Shown: positions 1 through 8,161 of the stretch, piece by piece
Position numbering within the stretch: the stretch's first letter is position 1
Layout of the letters: each line of letters starts with the position of its first letter
Origin: DGNJ01 sp002388905
GTDB taxonomy: Bacteria > Pseudomonadota > Gammaproteobacteria > Pseudomonadales > Porticoccaceae
Assembly: GCA_036843405.1 (NCBI GenBank)
Contig: DAITSJ010000021.1
Span: forward strand, 1 to 64,000
Reading direction: 5' to 3'
Length of the DNA: 64,000 nucleotides
Notes under the pieces: generated by a model
Told to the model about the DNA's origin: nothing
Seen by the model: only the letters and a program-made list of their open reading frames with translations
Databases searched by the model: none
Translations under genes and position numbers: made by a program

Positions 1-92
1 CGACTTCCGACTTCCGACTTCCGACTTCCGACTTCCGACTTCCGACTTCCGACTTCCGACTTCCGACTTCCGACTTCCGACTTCCGACTTCC
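1..92. repeat. Heptanucleotide tandem repeat (CGACTTC)n
   Basis: Thirteen perfect tandem copies of the 7-bp unit CGACTTC, plus one extra base, run from the first base of the window and stop six bases before the nuoCD stop codon. The array may extend further left, so its length is a minimum. It lies on the 3' side of nuoCD, where the next nuo gene would be expected. A 7-bp period is not a multiple of three, so this is unlikely to be coding. Perfect identity between copies suggests recent slippage. Confidence 0.95.
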
Positions 93-97
93 AATAA

Positions 98-1894
98 TCA
101 TCGATCCACATCCGCCATTACAAAATCGATACTGGCGAGAATGGCGATCAGGTCGCTCACGTAAAGCCCCCGGCTAATGTGGGGAATCATCTGCAAATGG
201 GGAAACGACGGTGTGCGGATGCGGGTCCGGTAACTGTTGGTGGAACCGTCGCTCACCAGGTAGTAGCTGTTCATGCCTTTGGTGGCCTCCACGTTCACCG
301 CCGCCTCACCGGGCGGGATGACCGGCCCCCAGGTGACATTCTCGAAGTGCTGGATCAGGGTCTCGATATCCGCCAGAGTCCGGTCCTTGGGCGGCGGCGT
401 GGTCAGTGGATGATGGGCTTTTACCGGCCCGTCGGGCATGTTGTCCAGGCACTGGCGGATGATGCGCAGGCTCTGGCGAATTTCCTCCACCCGCACGACA
501 CAGCGGTCGTAGCAGTCACCACCCTCGGCGGTGGGCACCTCGAAGTCGAACTGGTCGTAGTCGCTGTAGGGCCGCTTTTTGCGCAGGTCCCAGTTGAGGC
601 CGGTGGCGCGCAGGCCCGGTCCGCTGACCCCCCAGGCCAGGGCCTCGCCGGTATCGTAGACGCCGATACCCCTGGTGCGCCTTTGCAGGATCCGGTTGCC
701 AAGCACCATGTCGTCGTATTCCTTGAGCCGCGCCGGCATATAGTCGAGGAACTCCCGGATCAGGCGGTCCCAGCCATTGGGGAGATCCTGGGCGACACCG
801 CCGATGCGGAACCAGCTGGGGTGCATGCGCCCGCCGGTGATGGCCTCGACAATGCCAAACAGTTTTTCCCGGTCCGAGAACATGTAGAACACCGGCGACA
901 TCTGGCCCACGTCCTGGGCGAAGGTGCCGTAAAACACCAGGTGGCTGGAGATCCGGAAAAGTTCCGCCAGCATCACCCGGATTATCCGGGCCCTGGGCGG
1001 CACTTCGATACCCGCCAACTTTTCCACGGCAAGCACATAGGGCAGGTTATTCATGACGCCGCCCAGGTAATCGACCCGGTCGGTGTAGGGAATATAGGTA
1101 TGCCAGGATTGGCGCTCGGCCATTTTTTCGGCGCCCCGGTGGTGATAGCCGATATCGGGCACGGCGTCGACGATCTCCTCGCCGTCCAGTTGCAGGGCGA
1201 CCCGGAAGACACCGTGGACACTGGGATGGTTGGGACCCAAATTGAGGAACATGAAATCCGTGTCGTCGCTTTGCCGTGCCATGCCCCAGGCCTCCGGCTT
1301 GAAGCGCAGGGCGTCCTGCTCCGCTTCCTGCCTGGCCTGGTCCAGGGAATAGGGATCCACTTCCGTGGCCCGGGCATAATGGTCCTTGCGCAGCGGATGG
1401 CCCTGCCAGGTGGGCGGCATCAGGATCCGGTACAGGTGAGGGTGGCCGTCGAAACGCACACCGAACATGTCCCACGCCTCGCGCTCATACCAGTCGGCAT
1501 TGGGCCAGATATCCCGTATGGTCGGGACGGCGGGACTGTCTCCCGAGAGCGCCACCTTGAGGCGCACATCGGCATTGCGGCTCACCGACAGCAGATGGTA
1601 GACCACGGTAAAATCCGAGGAAGGCTGTTCCTCCCGGTGGCGGCGGTGGCGCTCGTCGATAACGGCGAGATCGAAAAGCATCTCGAAGCCCGGCGTCAGT
1701 TCCGAGCGCAAAAACCAGAGCACCCCGCGCAATTGCTCCCGGTCCACCCAGACCGTCTCGATACCGTCCGCGGTGCCCTGCAATTGCAGGGAATCGGTCC
1801 CGAACCGGGCATAGAGGGCCGGCAACAGCGGCTCCGCCGACCCGGAGGACCACTGCCGGGAAGCACGACTGCTTTTTCCCGGTTGCTGTTCCAT
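98..1894 (-). CDS. nuoCD: NADH-quinone oxidoreductase subunit C/D (fused)
   Basis: Fusion of the 30-kDa (NuoC) and 49-kDa (NuoD) subunits of proton-pumping complex I, located in the peripheral arm at the quinone-binding junction. About residues 25-190 match NuoC (the segment DWYEREAWDMFGV is typical). About 215-598 match NuoD (FLNLGPNHPSVHG near the start of the domain, and the C-terminal ending FVMADVDR). The 598-residue length fits fused NuoCD proteins of enterobacteria and pseudomonads. ATG start. It follows nuoB by 43 bp on the same strand, so nuoA-nuoB-nuoCD form the head of the operon; nuoE onward would lie left of the window, beyond the tandem repeat. Confidence 0.97.
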   Translation of the reverse strand: MEQQPGKSSRASRQWSSGSAEPLLPALYARFGTDSLQLQGTADGIETVWVDREQLRGVLWFLRSELTPGFEMLFDLAVIDERHRRHREEQPSSDFTVVYHLLSVSRNADVRLKVALSGDSPAVPTIRDIWPNADWYEREAWDMFGVRFDGHPHLYRILMPPTWQGHPLRKDHYARATEVDPYSLDQARQEAEQDALRFKPEAWGMARQSDDTDFMFLNLGPNHPSVHGVFRVALQLDGEEIVDAVPDIGYHHRGAEKMAERQSWHTYIPYTDRVDYLGGVMNNLPYVLAVEKLAGIEVPPRARIIRVMLAELFRISSHLVFYGTFAQDVGQMSPVFYMFSDREKLFGIVEAITGGRMHPSWFRIGGVAQDLPNGWDRLIREFLDYMPARLKEYDDMVLGNRILQRRTRGIGVYDTGEALAWGVSGPGLRATGLNWDLRKKRPYSDYDQFDFEVPTAEGGDCYDRCVVRVEEIRQSLRIIRQCLDNMPDGPVKAHHPLTTPPPKDRTLADIETLIQHFENVTWGPVIPPGEAAVNVEATKGMNSYYLVSDGSTNSYRTRIRTPSFPHLQMIPHISRGLYVSDLIAILASIDFVMADVDR

Positions 1895-1937
1895 TGACTC
1901 TGACTCTGGTTTTTCCGGTTATCGAAACCTTTTGGTT

Positions 1938-2588
1938 TCAGACGTCGTCGGGACTTCTCAGTGTGGTCACGGCCATGCGTTGCTCACGCCACCGATCGCG
2001 CTGGCTCTCCCGCGGGGCCCGATAGACCCTGTTGCCATCCACCATCCAGCTCAGCGGCCGCCGGTCCGAGCCCACCGCATCCTGCAGCAGGGTCAGTCCC
2101 TGCAGCAGCGCCTCAGGCCGGGGCGGGCAGCCGGGCACATAGACATCCACGGGCAGGAACTTGTCCACGCCCTGCACGACGCTGTAAATATCGTACATGC
2201 CGCCGGAATTGGCGCAGGAGCCCATGGAAATCACCCAGCGCGGTTCCACCATCTGTTCGTAGAGGCGCTTGATCACCGGCGCCATTTTCATGAACACGGT
2301 GCCCGAGATGATGATCAAATCCGCCTGCCGGGGAGTGGCCCTTATCACCTCGGCGCCGAACCGGGCCATGTCGTGACGGGGTGTGAGGGCCGTGGCCATT
2401 TCCACATAGCAGCAGGACAGGCCGAAATTGAACGGCCAGAGGGAATTCTTGCGACCCCAGGCCAGCAGTTCTTCGAGCTTGGCGGTAACGACGCTTTTTT
2501 TGACGTAATCTTCCAGGGCGCTGTCCCCATCGCCGGCGCCCTTGTCACCGGTGGGCGATTGGCCGGCCCTGGTCAGCGTCCACGCCAT
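1938..2588 (-). CDS. nuoB: NADH-quinone oxidoreductase subunit B
   Basis: Complex I subunit that binds iron-sulfur cluster N2, the last electron carrier before quinone. The 216-residue protein shows the expected ligands: the adjacent pair C59-C60 (LSCCYVEMA), C125 (GSCANSGG) and C154 (PGCPPRPEA). I chose the ATG at 2588 (MAWTLTRAG) over a longer reading because it shares one base with the nuoA stop codon (TAATG), a classic translational-coupling arrangement. The C-terminal tail after the PGCPPRPEALLQGL motif is somewhat longer than in many NuoB proteins. Confidence 0.97.
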   Translation of the reverse strand: MAWTLTRAGQSPTGDKGAGDGDSALEDYVKKSVVTAKLEELLAWGRKNSLWPFNFGLSCCYVEMATALTPRHDMARFGAEVIRATPRQADLIIISGTVFMKMAPVIKRLYEQMVEPRWVISMGSCANSGGMYDIYSVVQGVDKFLPVDVYVPGCPPRPEALLQGLTLLQDAVGSDRRPLSWMVDGNRVYRAPRESQRDRWREQRMAVTTLRSPDDV

Positions 2589-3004
2589 TAACGATCCTCC
2601 CGTTCGTGCAGACTGCGCTGCCGGGGGCCCCAGTCCACGGCGCCCACGCGCCATTCGTAGGCGAGTGCCGCCAGCAGGACGCCGATAAATACCAAAGCGC
2701 CGATAAAGCCGGCGAGACCCACGTCAACGAAGGCCACGGCCCAGGCATACAGGAAAATGACTTCGAGATCGAAGATCACAAAGAGGATGGCGACGACAAA
2801 ATAGGATACGGACAGCCGCAACCTGGCATCGCCCACAGACACGATACCGGACTCGAAGGGCTCGTCCGTGGCCTTTTCGTGGCGGCGCTGCCCCGCCAAC
2901 CGACCGACGGCGAGCATGGCGCCCACCAGAAGGAAGACCGCCCCCGCATAAATGGCGAAGGACCACAATTGTCCTTGTGAAATCGCATAGACATCCATAA
3001 CCAA
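2588..3004 (-). CDS. nuoA: NADH-quinone oxidoreductase subunit A
   Basis: Small membrane subunit of complex I with three predicted transmembrane helices (around residues 12-32, 65-85 and 95-115). The loop between helices 1 and 2 carries KATDEPFESGI, matching the conserved NuoA loop near the quinone site. It is the first nuo gene on this strand. The preceding 146 bp contain no gene but do contain the inverted repeat at 3023-3040. Its stop overlaps the nuoB start by one base. Confidence 0.95.
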   Translation of the reverse strand: MVMDVYAISQGQLWSFAIYAGAVFLLVGAMLAVGRLAGQRRHEKATDEPFESGIVSVGDARLRLSVSYFVVAILFVIFDLEVIFLYAWAVAFVDVGLAGFIGALVFIGVLLAALAYEWRVGAVDWGPRQRSLHEREDR

Positions 3005-3022
3005 AACCCGGCAGCCCGACTT

Positions 3023-3040
3023 TGTCCTAAATATAGGACA
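3023..3040. promoter_or_regulatory. Perfect inverted repeat upstream of nuoA
   Basis: TGTCCTAAATATAGGACA is a perfect 7-bp inverted repeat with a 4-bp spacer, 19 bp before the nuoA start codon. On the nuoA strand it overlaps a plausible -10 element (CTATAT or TATATT), with TTGGGC 18-19 bp upstream as a weak -35. It looks like an operator for a dimeric repressor controlling complex I. The cognate protein cannot be named from sequence alone, and the hairpin could also act in the mRNA leader. Confidence 0.55.
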
Positions 3041-3150
3041 GGGAGCCGGGCCTTGCCCAACCGGGTTTCGCGGTCACTGGGATGCGACGTGGTAAAGATC
3101 GTTTGTGGCGCCCTTTAGAAAACAAGCGCGCGGGTCCCCGTCCGGCCGGG

Positions 3151-3939
3151 TCAGCACCGGGTAAAATCGGGCTTGCGTTTGTCCAGAAAGGCGGCGAAAC
3201 CCTCCCTGGCCTCGGCCTTGGCCCCGGCCTCGGCAATGGCCGTGGCCTCCGCTTCCATCTGTGCTTCCAGGCTTGTCCCTTGGCTGTCCAACACCAGTTG
3301 CCGGATCCTGCCCAGGGCCCCGGTGGCGGATTGCGCCAGTTGCCCGGCGATAGCGCCGGTCTCCCGGTCAAGGTCTTTCGCGGCGACCACCCGGGTCACC
3401 AGGTCCATGGATTCCGCCTCCTCCGCCGACAGGCGTTTGTTGGTCAGGGCGAATTCCTGGAATTTCCTCAGGCCCATCAGGCGCGGCAACAGCCAGGTGG
3501 CGCCGCCGTCCGGGGTCAGGCCGATGGCGGGATAAGCCAGGGTAAAGTGGGCCGCCGGGGTGGAAAGGGCGATATCGCCCAGCACCGACAGGCCCAGGCC
3601 GGCGCCGGCGGCGGGGCCATTGATGGCAGTTACCAGGGGCTTGTTCATCCGGCTCAACTGGGCCATCGCCCCGTGAAGGTGGGTGGTCAGTTCCTCGAGC
3701 AGGGCGGGGACGGCATCGCCCGCGTCGGCAAAGCAGGTGATATCGCCGCCCACGCAAAACATGCGCCCCGCTCCCGTCAGCACCACGCAGCGGATGCTGT
3801 CGTCAAGGCGGCACTGAATCGCGGCTTCGTACAACTCCCGGGCCAGGGGGATATTGATGGCATTGCCATTGTCCGGGCGATTCAGGGTAATTGTCGCGAC
3901 GGCACCGTCCCGGTCCAGTCGCACTGTCTTGGTCGTCAT
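3151..3939 (-). CDS. Enoyl-CoA hydratase/isomerase family protein (PaaG-like)
   Basis: Crotonase-fold protein of 262 residues. The oxyanion-hole segments are present (FCVGGDI; NGPAAGAGLGLSVLGDIA). The two catalytic glutamates of true hydratases are replaced: the GGGCEL position reads GAGLGL and the QPE position reads YPA. The following TPDGGATWLLPRLMG instead resembles PaaG-type ring-opening or double-bond isomerases, which use an aspartate there. I therefore favour an acyl-CoA isomerase; the substrate is unknown. The ATG at 3939 is preferred over a longer reading because GAGAGG lies just upstream. It is on the nuo strand, but the 146-bp gap makes co-transcription with nuoA uncertain. Confidence 0.85.
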   Translation of the reverse strand: MTTKTVRLDRDGAVATITLNRPDNGNAINIPLARELYEAAIQCRLDDSIRCVVLTGAGRMFCVGGDITCFADAGDAVPALLEELTTHLHGAMAQLSRMNKPLVTAINGPAAGAGLGLSVLGDIALSTPAAHFTLAYPAIGLTPDGGATWLLPRLMGLRKFQEFALTNKRLSAEEAESMDLVTRVVAAKDLDRETGAIAGQLAQSATGALGRIRQLVLDSQGTSLEAQMEAEATAIAEAGAKAEAREGFAAFLDKRKPDFTRC

Positions 3940-4033
3940 AAGAGCCTCTCTCCACATTGCCGGATTTTCGCCTGGTAAAGGCTATAGGGTCCCCCGGCCA
4001 ATCGCCAGTGCCTATTGGCGACCGGCCGGTCAC

Positions 4034-5332
4034 CTAGCGAGTAAAGGCACCCACGGGGACCAATAGCGCGCAGGCCAATACCAGCACGGCGGAAAAAAGC
4101 GCGGGCCACAGCACCCGCCAGCCCAGCCCGGGACCGGCGATAACACGGCAGTACACCGCCTTCATCAGGGTATTGGTGGCACCCGCCAGCGCCACGCACA
4201 GGACGACGGTCCCGGCTTCCAGGTCCGAGGCCGCCTTGGGCACCAGGGACACGACGATGGCGTCCACGTCGGCAACGCCGGTAATCACTGAAAGAAGATA
4301 GAGCCCGGCATTGCCGAACCAGTGGCGCAGGGCTTCCACCGCCACCATTACCAGAGCCAGCAGGGCGGCGAATTGCAGGGCCGGCACCAATTGAAAGGGG
4401 TTGCGAACCTCCAGCTTGCCCGTATCGGCATCCTTGTCCCCCCGCCACCAGTAGAACAGCCCCGCCGCGCCCAGTGCCAGCATACCCGTCGCCATGGCCG
4501 GCAACAGCGGCAAAACCATCTCCCGCTTGAGCACGGCCACCACCACCAGTACCCGGGCGAACATGGTGGCGCAGGCAAGCAGGATGCCCACCGCCACAAT
4601 GCGGGTGTTGCGGATCTCCCCGTGCAGCCGCGACAGGCTCAGGGTCAGGGCGGTGGAGGAAATCAGGCCGCCGGTAAGGGCCGTGGCCAGAATGCCCTTG
4701 CCTGGCCCGGCCAGGCGCATGGCGAAATAACCCAGCAGCGAAAGCCCCGAAATAAGCACCACCATCCACCAGACCCGGTAGGGATTGAACGCCTCCCAGG
4801 GGCCGAAACCGGCGTCCGGCAGCAGCGGCAGCAACACCACGGACACGATCAGGAACTGCAGCGTGCCCAGCAATTCGGCGCGATCGAGCCGCTGCAACCA
4901 GCTGTGCAGGGTCTCCTTGAGGTGCAGGAGCAGGGCCAGGATCACGGCACTGGCAGCGGCCGGCAGCGCCAGGTCGAAAGCCGGCAGGACCCCCAGCCAG
5001 TAGGTAATCATCGCCGCCACTTCCGTGGTCATGCCCACATCCTGGTTGCGACGGGCAACCTGGACATAGGCCACGATCAGCAATGTCGCCACCGGCAGGA
5101 ACACGAGGCCGCAAAACAACAGGGATTGCCAGTCGGGCAGGGCGCTGCTGCCGGTGGCGGCGATGCCGCCGAGCAGGCCCAGCAGCGCGAAGGTGCGGAT
5201 GCCCGCGATCCTGCCGCCCTCCTGCCGAGACCGCGCCCACCAGCCGCGCTCGCTGCCCACAAGGAGGCCCAGGGCCAGGGCGATGCCGATATGGCCGAAG
5301 TTCCGTACCAGGGTTTCGTATTGGGGATCCAT
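4034..5332 (-). CDS. MgtC/SapB and DUF4010 domain integral membrane protein
   Basis: Polytopic membrane protein of about 432 residues. The N-terminal 150 residues match the MgtC/SapB-type domain (GIALALGLLVGSERGWW, then RTFALLGLLGG), and the rest matches the DUF4010 extension, with about a dozen hydrophobic helices. Substrate and function of this two-domain family are not established; MgtC relatives act in magnesium starvation and virulence. I took the ATG at 5332 (MDPQYETL) rather than an upstream TTG. The gene stands alone, divergent from the acyltransferase gene at 5539. Confidence 0.8.
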   Translation of the reverse strand: MDPQYETLVRNFGHIGIALALGLLVGSERGWWARSRQEGGRIAGIRTFALLGLLGGIAATGSSALPDWQSLLFCGLVFLPVATLLIVAYVQVARRNQDVGMTTEVAAMITYWLGVLPAFDLALPAAASAVILALLLHLKETLHSWLQRLDRAELLGTLQFLIVSVVLLPLLPDAGFGPWEAFNPYRVWWMVVLISGLSLLGYFAMRLAGPGKGILATALTGGLISSTALTLSLSRLHGEIRNTRIVAVGILLACATMFARVLVVVAVLKREMVLPLLPAMATGMLALGAAGLFYWWRGDKDADTGKLEVRNPFQLVPALQFAALLALVMVAVEALRHWFGNAGLYLLSVITGVADVDAIVVSLVPKAASDLEAGTVVLCVALAGATNTLMKAVYCRVIAGPGLGWRVLWPALFSAVLVLACALLVPVGAFTR

Positions 5333-5538
5333 GGGTAACCGATGACTCAATGCCAGTGGCCATGTAACTGTAAGCGCCGAACCGCCGTCAAGGAATCGCA
5401 GGGCAATCCCGCTGTACCCGGCGCCGCAGTGGAACTACTATCACTCCCACGGCCACCGGTGGACGGTGGCGGACACCGACACTGAATTGCCATCATCGTA
5501 AGCTAACATCGCTTGATCTTGGAAACGGGAACTGCCTT

Positions 5539-6945
5539 ATGCGGGAAATGATCGAAAACCGGACATTCGACGAGATCCAGGTGGGAGACAGCGCCAGCCT
5601 GGAAAAAGAACTCACGCATCGGGATATCAAGCTCTTCGCGGTCATGTCCGGGGACGTCAACCCCGCTCACGTGGACGAGGAGTACGCCCGGGACAGCCGC
5701 TTCCACGAGGTGGTGGCACACGGGATGTGGGGCGGTTCGATGATTTCCACCATCCTGGGCACCCAGCTTCCGGGCCCGGGCACGGTCTACCTCAGCCAGT
5801 TCCTGCGCTTCCTGAAGCCCATTGGCGTGGGGGACCGGGTCCTGGCCACGGTCAGGGTCAGGGAAAAGAACGGCGGCAAGGACCGCATAACCCTCGATTG
5901 CCGGGTTACCAACGATGACGGTGAGGTGGTCATTGACGGCACCGCGGAAGTGCTTGCGCCCACGGAAAAAATCACCCGACCGCGCTGGGCTCTGCCCGAA
6001 ATCCTGCTCCAGGAACATCCCCATTTCGAGAAATACCTGCACGCCGCCCGGGCCCGGGCCCGGGATACGGCGCCACTGCCCACCGCCGTGGTCCACCCCG
6101 TGGACACCGCCTCGCTTGCGGGGGCGCTGACCAGCGCCGGGGAGGGTCTTATCCGGCCAATCCTGGTGGGTCCCGAGCAGAAAATCCGCAGCAGTGCGGA
6201 AGAGGCCGGCCTCGATCTTGCCGGCATCGAGGTGGTCAACACAAAACACTCCCACGAGGCGGCCGAGAAAGCCGTGGAGCTTGTCCGCCAGGGCGTCGCC
6301 GAGGCGCTGATGAAAGGGAGCCTCCATACCGACGAGCTCATGAAGCCCATTCTCGACAAGACCACCGGGCTGCGCACCGGCCGTCGCATGAGCCATGTTT
6401 TCGCCTTCGACGTGCCCAGCCACGGGCGCCCGCTGTTTATTACCGACGCCGCTCTCAATATCAGCCCCGGACTGGAGCACAAGGCCGATATAGTCCGCAA
6501 CGCCATTGATCTTGGCAAAGCCCTCGCTATCGACGTGCCCAAGGTCGCCATCCTGTCGGCGGTGGAAACCGTGGCACCGCAGATCACTTCCACCCTCGAC
6601 GCCGCCGCCCTGTGCAAGATGGCCGACCGGCGTCAGATCACCGGCGGCGTCCTGGACGGCCCCCTGGCTTTCGACAACGCCATTTCGGTGGCGGCGGCCG
6701 CCATCAAGGGCATCGAGTCGCCGGTGGCCGGGCAGGCGGATATCCTGGTGGTGCCTGACCTGGAAGCGGGCAATATGCTCGCCAAACAACTGGAATACCT
6801 GGCCGGTGCCGAGGGGGCGGGTATCGTCCTCGGGGCAAGGGTACCGGTTATTCTCACCAGCCGGGCCGACAACACGGCAACGCGCCTGGCCTCCTCGGCC
6901 CTGGCCGTTCTGTGGCGGCAATACCAGACCCGGGGGGAATCATGA
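5539..6945 (+). CDS. Bifunctional enoyl-CoA hydratase (MaoC) / phosphate acyltransferase
   Basis: Two-domain protein of 468 residues. Residues 1-140 form a MaoC hot-dog domain with the R-hydratase signature (GDVNPAHVDEEYA). Residues about 160-465 form a phosphate acetyl/butyryltransferase domain (MKGSLHTDELM; ITDAALNISP; GPLAFDNAIS). The fusion would hydrate an enoyl-CoA and exchange CoA for phosphate on an acyl-CoA, giving acyl phosphate. The next gene, acetate kinase, overlaps it by 4 bp (ATGA), so acyl phosphate would feed ATP formation directly. A second in-frame ATG lies 9 bp downstream of the chosen start. The preferred acyl chain cannot be read from sequence. Confidence 0.92.
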   Translation: MREMIENRTFDEIQVGDSASLEKELTHRDIKLFAVMSGDVNPAHVDEEYARDSRFHEVVAHGMWGGSMISTILGTQLPGPGTVYLSQFLRFLKPIGVGDRVLATVRVREKNGGKDRITLDCRVTNDDGEVVIDGTAEVLAPTEKITRPRWALPEILLQEHPHFEKYLHAARARARDTAPLPTAVVHPVDTASLAGALTSAGEGLIRPILVGPEQKIRSSAEEAGLDLAGIEVVNTKHSHEAAEKAVELVRQGVAEALMKGSLHTDELMKPILDKTTGLRTGRRMSHVFAFDVPSHGRPLFITDAALNISPGLEHKADIVRNAIDLGKALAIDVPKVAILSAVETVAPQITSTLDAAALCKMADRRQITGGVLDGPLAFDNAISVAAAAIKGIESPVAGQADILVVPDLEAGNMLAKQLEYLAGAEGAGIVLGARVPVILTSRADNTATRLASSALAVLWRQYQTRGES

Positions 6946-8108
6946 CGCGTGCCACTTTGCTGGTGATCAACAGCGGTTCATCCAGCATCAAGATCGCCCT
7001 CTACGAAAACGGGACGACCCTCTCGCCGATCTATCAGGGTGTGCTCGGGGGCATTGGCGACCGCGCCCACCTGCGCATGGCCGACAGCCACGGCGAGGTC
7101 CTGGCGTCCCGTTCGCTGACCCCGGAACAATCGCGGGATCATCACAGCGCCCTCGAGGTGCTCATCCGGTGGCTCCGGGATCGCGACCTCCTCGCCGTCA
7201 TGGCGGCGGTGGGCCACCGGGTGGTACACGGCGGCACGCAATTCCGGGAACCGGCTGTCCTCGATAACCGGGTAATGGCCGAGCTGGAGAAGCTCTGCCC
7301 CCTGGCGCCGCTGCACCAGCCCCACAACCTGGAGGCTATCCGCGCCTTTGCCAGCCTCTGTCCAGACCTGCCCCAGGTGGCCTGTTTCGACACCGCGTTT
7401 CACAGCAGCCAGCCGGAACTGGCCACGCGCTACGGCCTGCCCCGGCATTACCACGATCGCGGTATCCGGGGCTATGGTTTCCACGGTCTTTCCTACGAAT
7501 ATATCGCCGGCGAGTTGATCGCCGCCGGCGACCCCGGAAAGGCGGTGGTCGCCCATCTTGGCAACGGCGCCAGCCTCTGTGCCATGGAGGATGGCCGCAG
7601 CATCGCCACCACCATGGGCTTTTCCACCCTCCCGGGGCCGCCCATGGGCACCCGCTGCGGGTCCCTGGACCCCGGCATTGTCCTGTACATGCTGGAAGAA
7701 CTGGGCATGAGTGCGAGGGAGATCAGCCATTGCCTTTACCACGAGTCCGGGCTGCTCGGTGTTTCCGGTCTCAGCAACGACATGCGGGAACTCCTGGCCA
7801 GCGGCAGTGACAGCGCCCGGCAGGCGGTGGATCTGTTCTGCTACCGCATCCGGCGGGAAGTGGGCTCGCTGGCGGCGGCCCTGGGCGGGCTGGATACCCT
7901 GGTGTTCACCGGCGGTATCGGCGAGCATGCCGCACCGGTGCGGGCCTCGGTATGCGCGGAACTGGGATGGCTGGGGATAAGCCTCGACGCCGCGGCCAAC
8001 GACCGCGACGAGCCGCTGATTAGCGGGCCGGAGAGCCGGGTCCGGGTCCGGGCCATGGCCACCGACGAGGAACTGATGATCGCCCGTCATACCCTCGCCG
8101 TACTATAA
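6942..8108 (+). CDS. ackA: Acetate/propionate kinase
   Basis: Acetokinase-family phosphotransferase of 388 residues converting acyl phosphate and ADP to carboxylate and ATP. Family landmarks appear in order: VINSGSSSIK near the N terminus, GHRVVHGG, CFDTAFH, the HDRGIRGYGFHGLS signature, HLGNGASLCA, GTRCGSLDPG and FTGGIGEHA. The ATG at 6942 overlaps the stop of the acyltransferase (ATGA) and is chosen over a longer reading for that reason. Specificity could be acetate, propionate or butyrate; the MaoC fusion upstream suggests a chain longer than acetate may be handled. Confidence 0.95.
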   Translation: MTRATLLVINSGSSSIKIALYENGTTLSPIYQGVLGGIGDRAHLRMADSHGEVLASRSLTPEQSRDHHSALEVLIRWLRDRDLLAVMAAVGHRVVHGGTQFREPAVLDNRVMAELEKLCPLAPLHQPHNLEAIRAFASLCPDLPQVACFDTAFHSSQPELATRYGLPRHYHDRGIRGYGFHGLSYEYIAGELIAAGDPGKAVVAHLGNGASLCAMEDGRSIATTMGFSTLPGPPMGTRCGSLDPGIVLYMLEELGMSAREISHCLYHESGLLGVSGLSNDMRELLASGSDSARQAVDLFCYRIRREVGSLAAALGGLDTLVFTGGIGEHAAPVRASVCAELGWLGISLDAAANDRDEPLISGPESRVRVRAMATDEELMIARHTLAVL

Positions 8109-8161
8109 CGCGGCACGAATTATCGCCGGGTTAATAGCCCCCTCCTGAAACACAGTTTCTG

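Noticed and set aside
179..1897. Long open frame of 572 codons opposite nuoCD
   Set aside because: Its protein has no recognisable domain, and nuoCD on the other strand is unmistakable. It is a by-product of high GC content.
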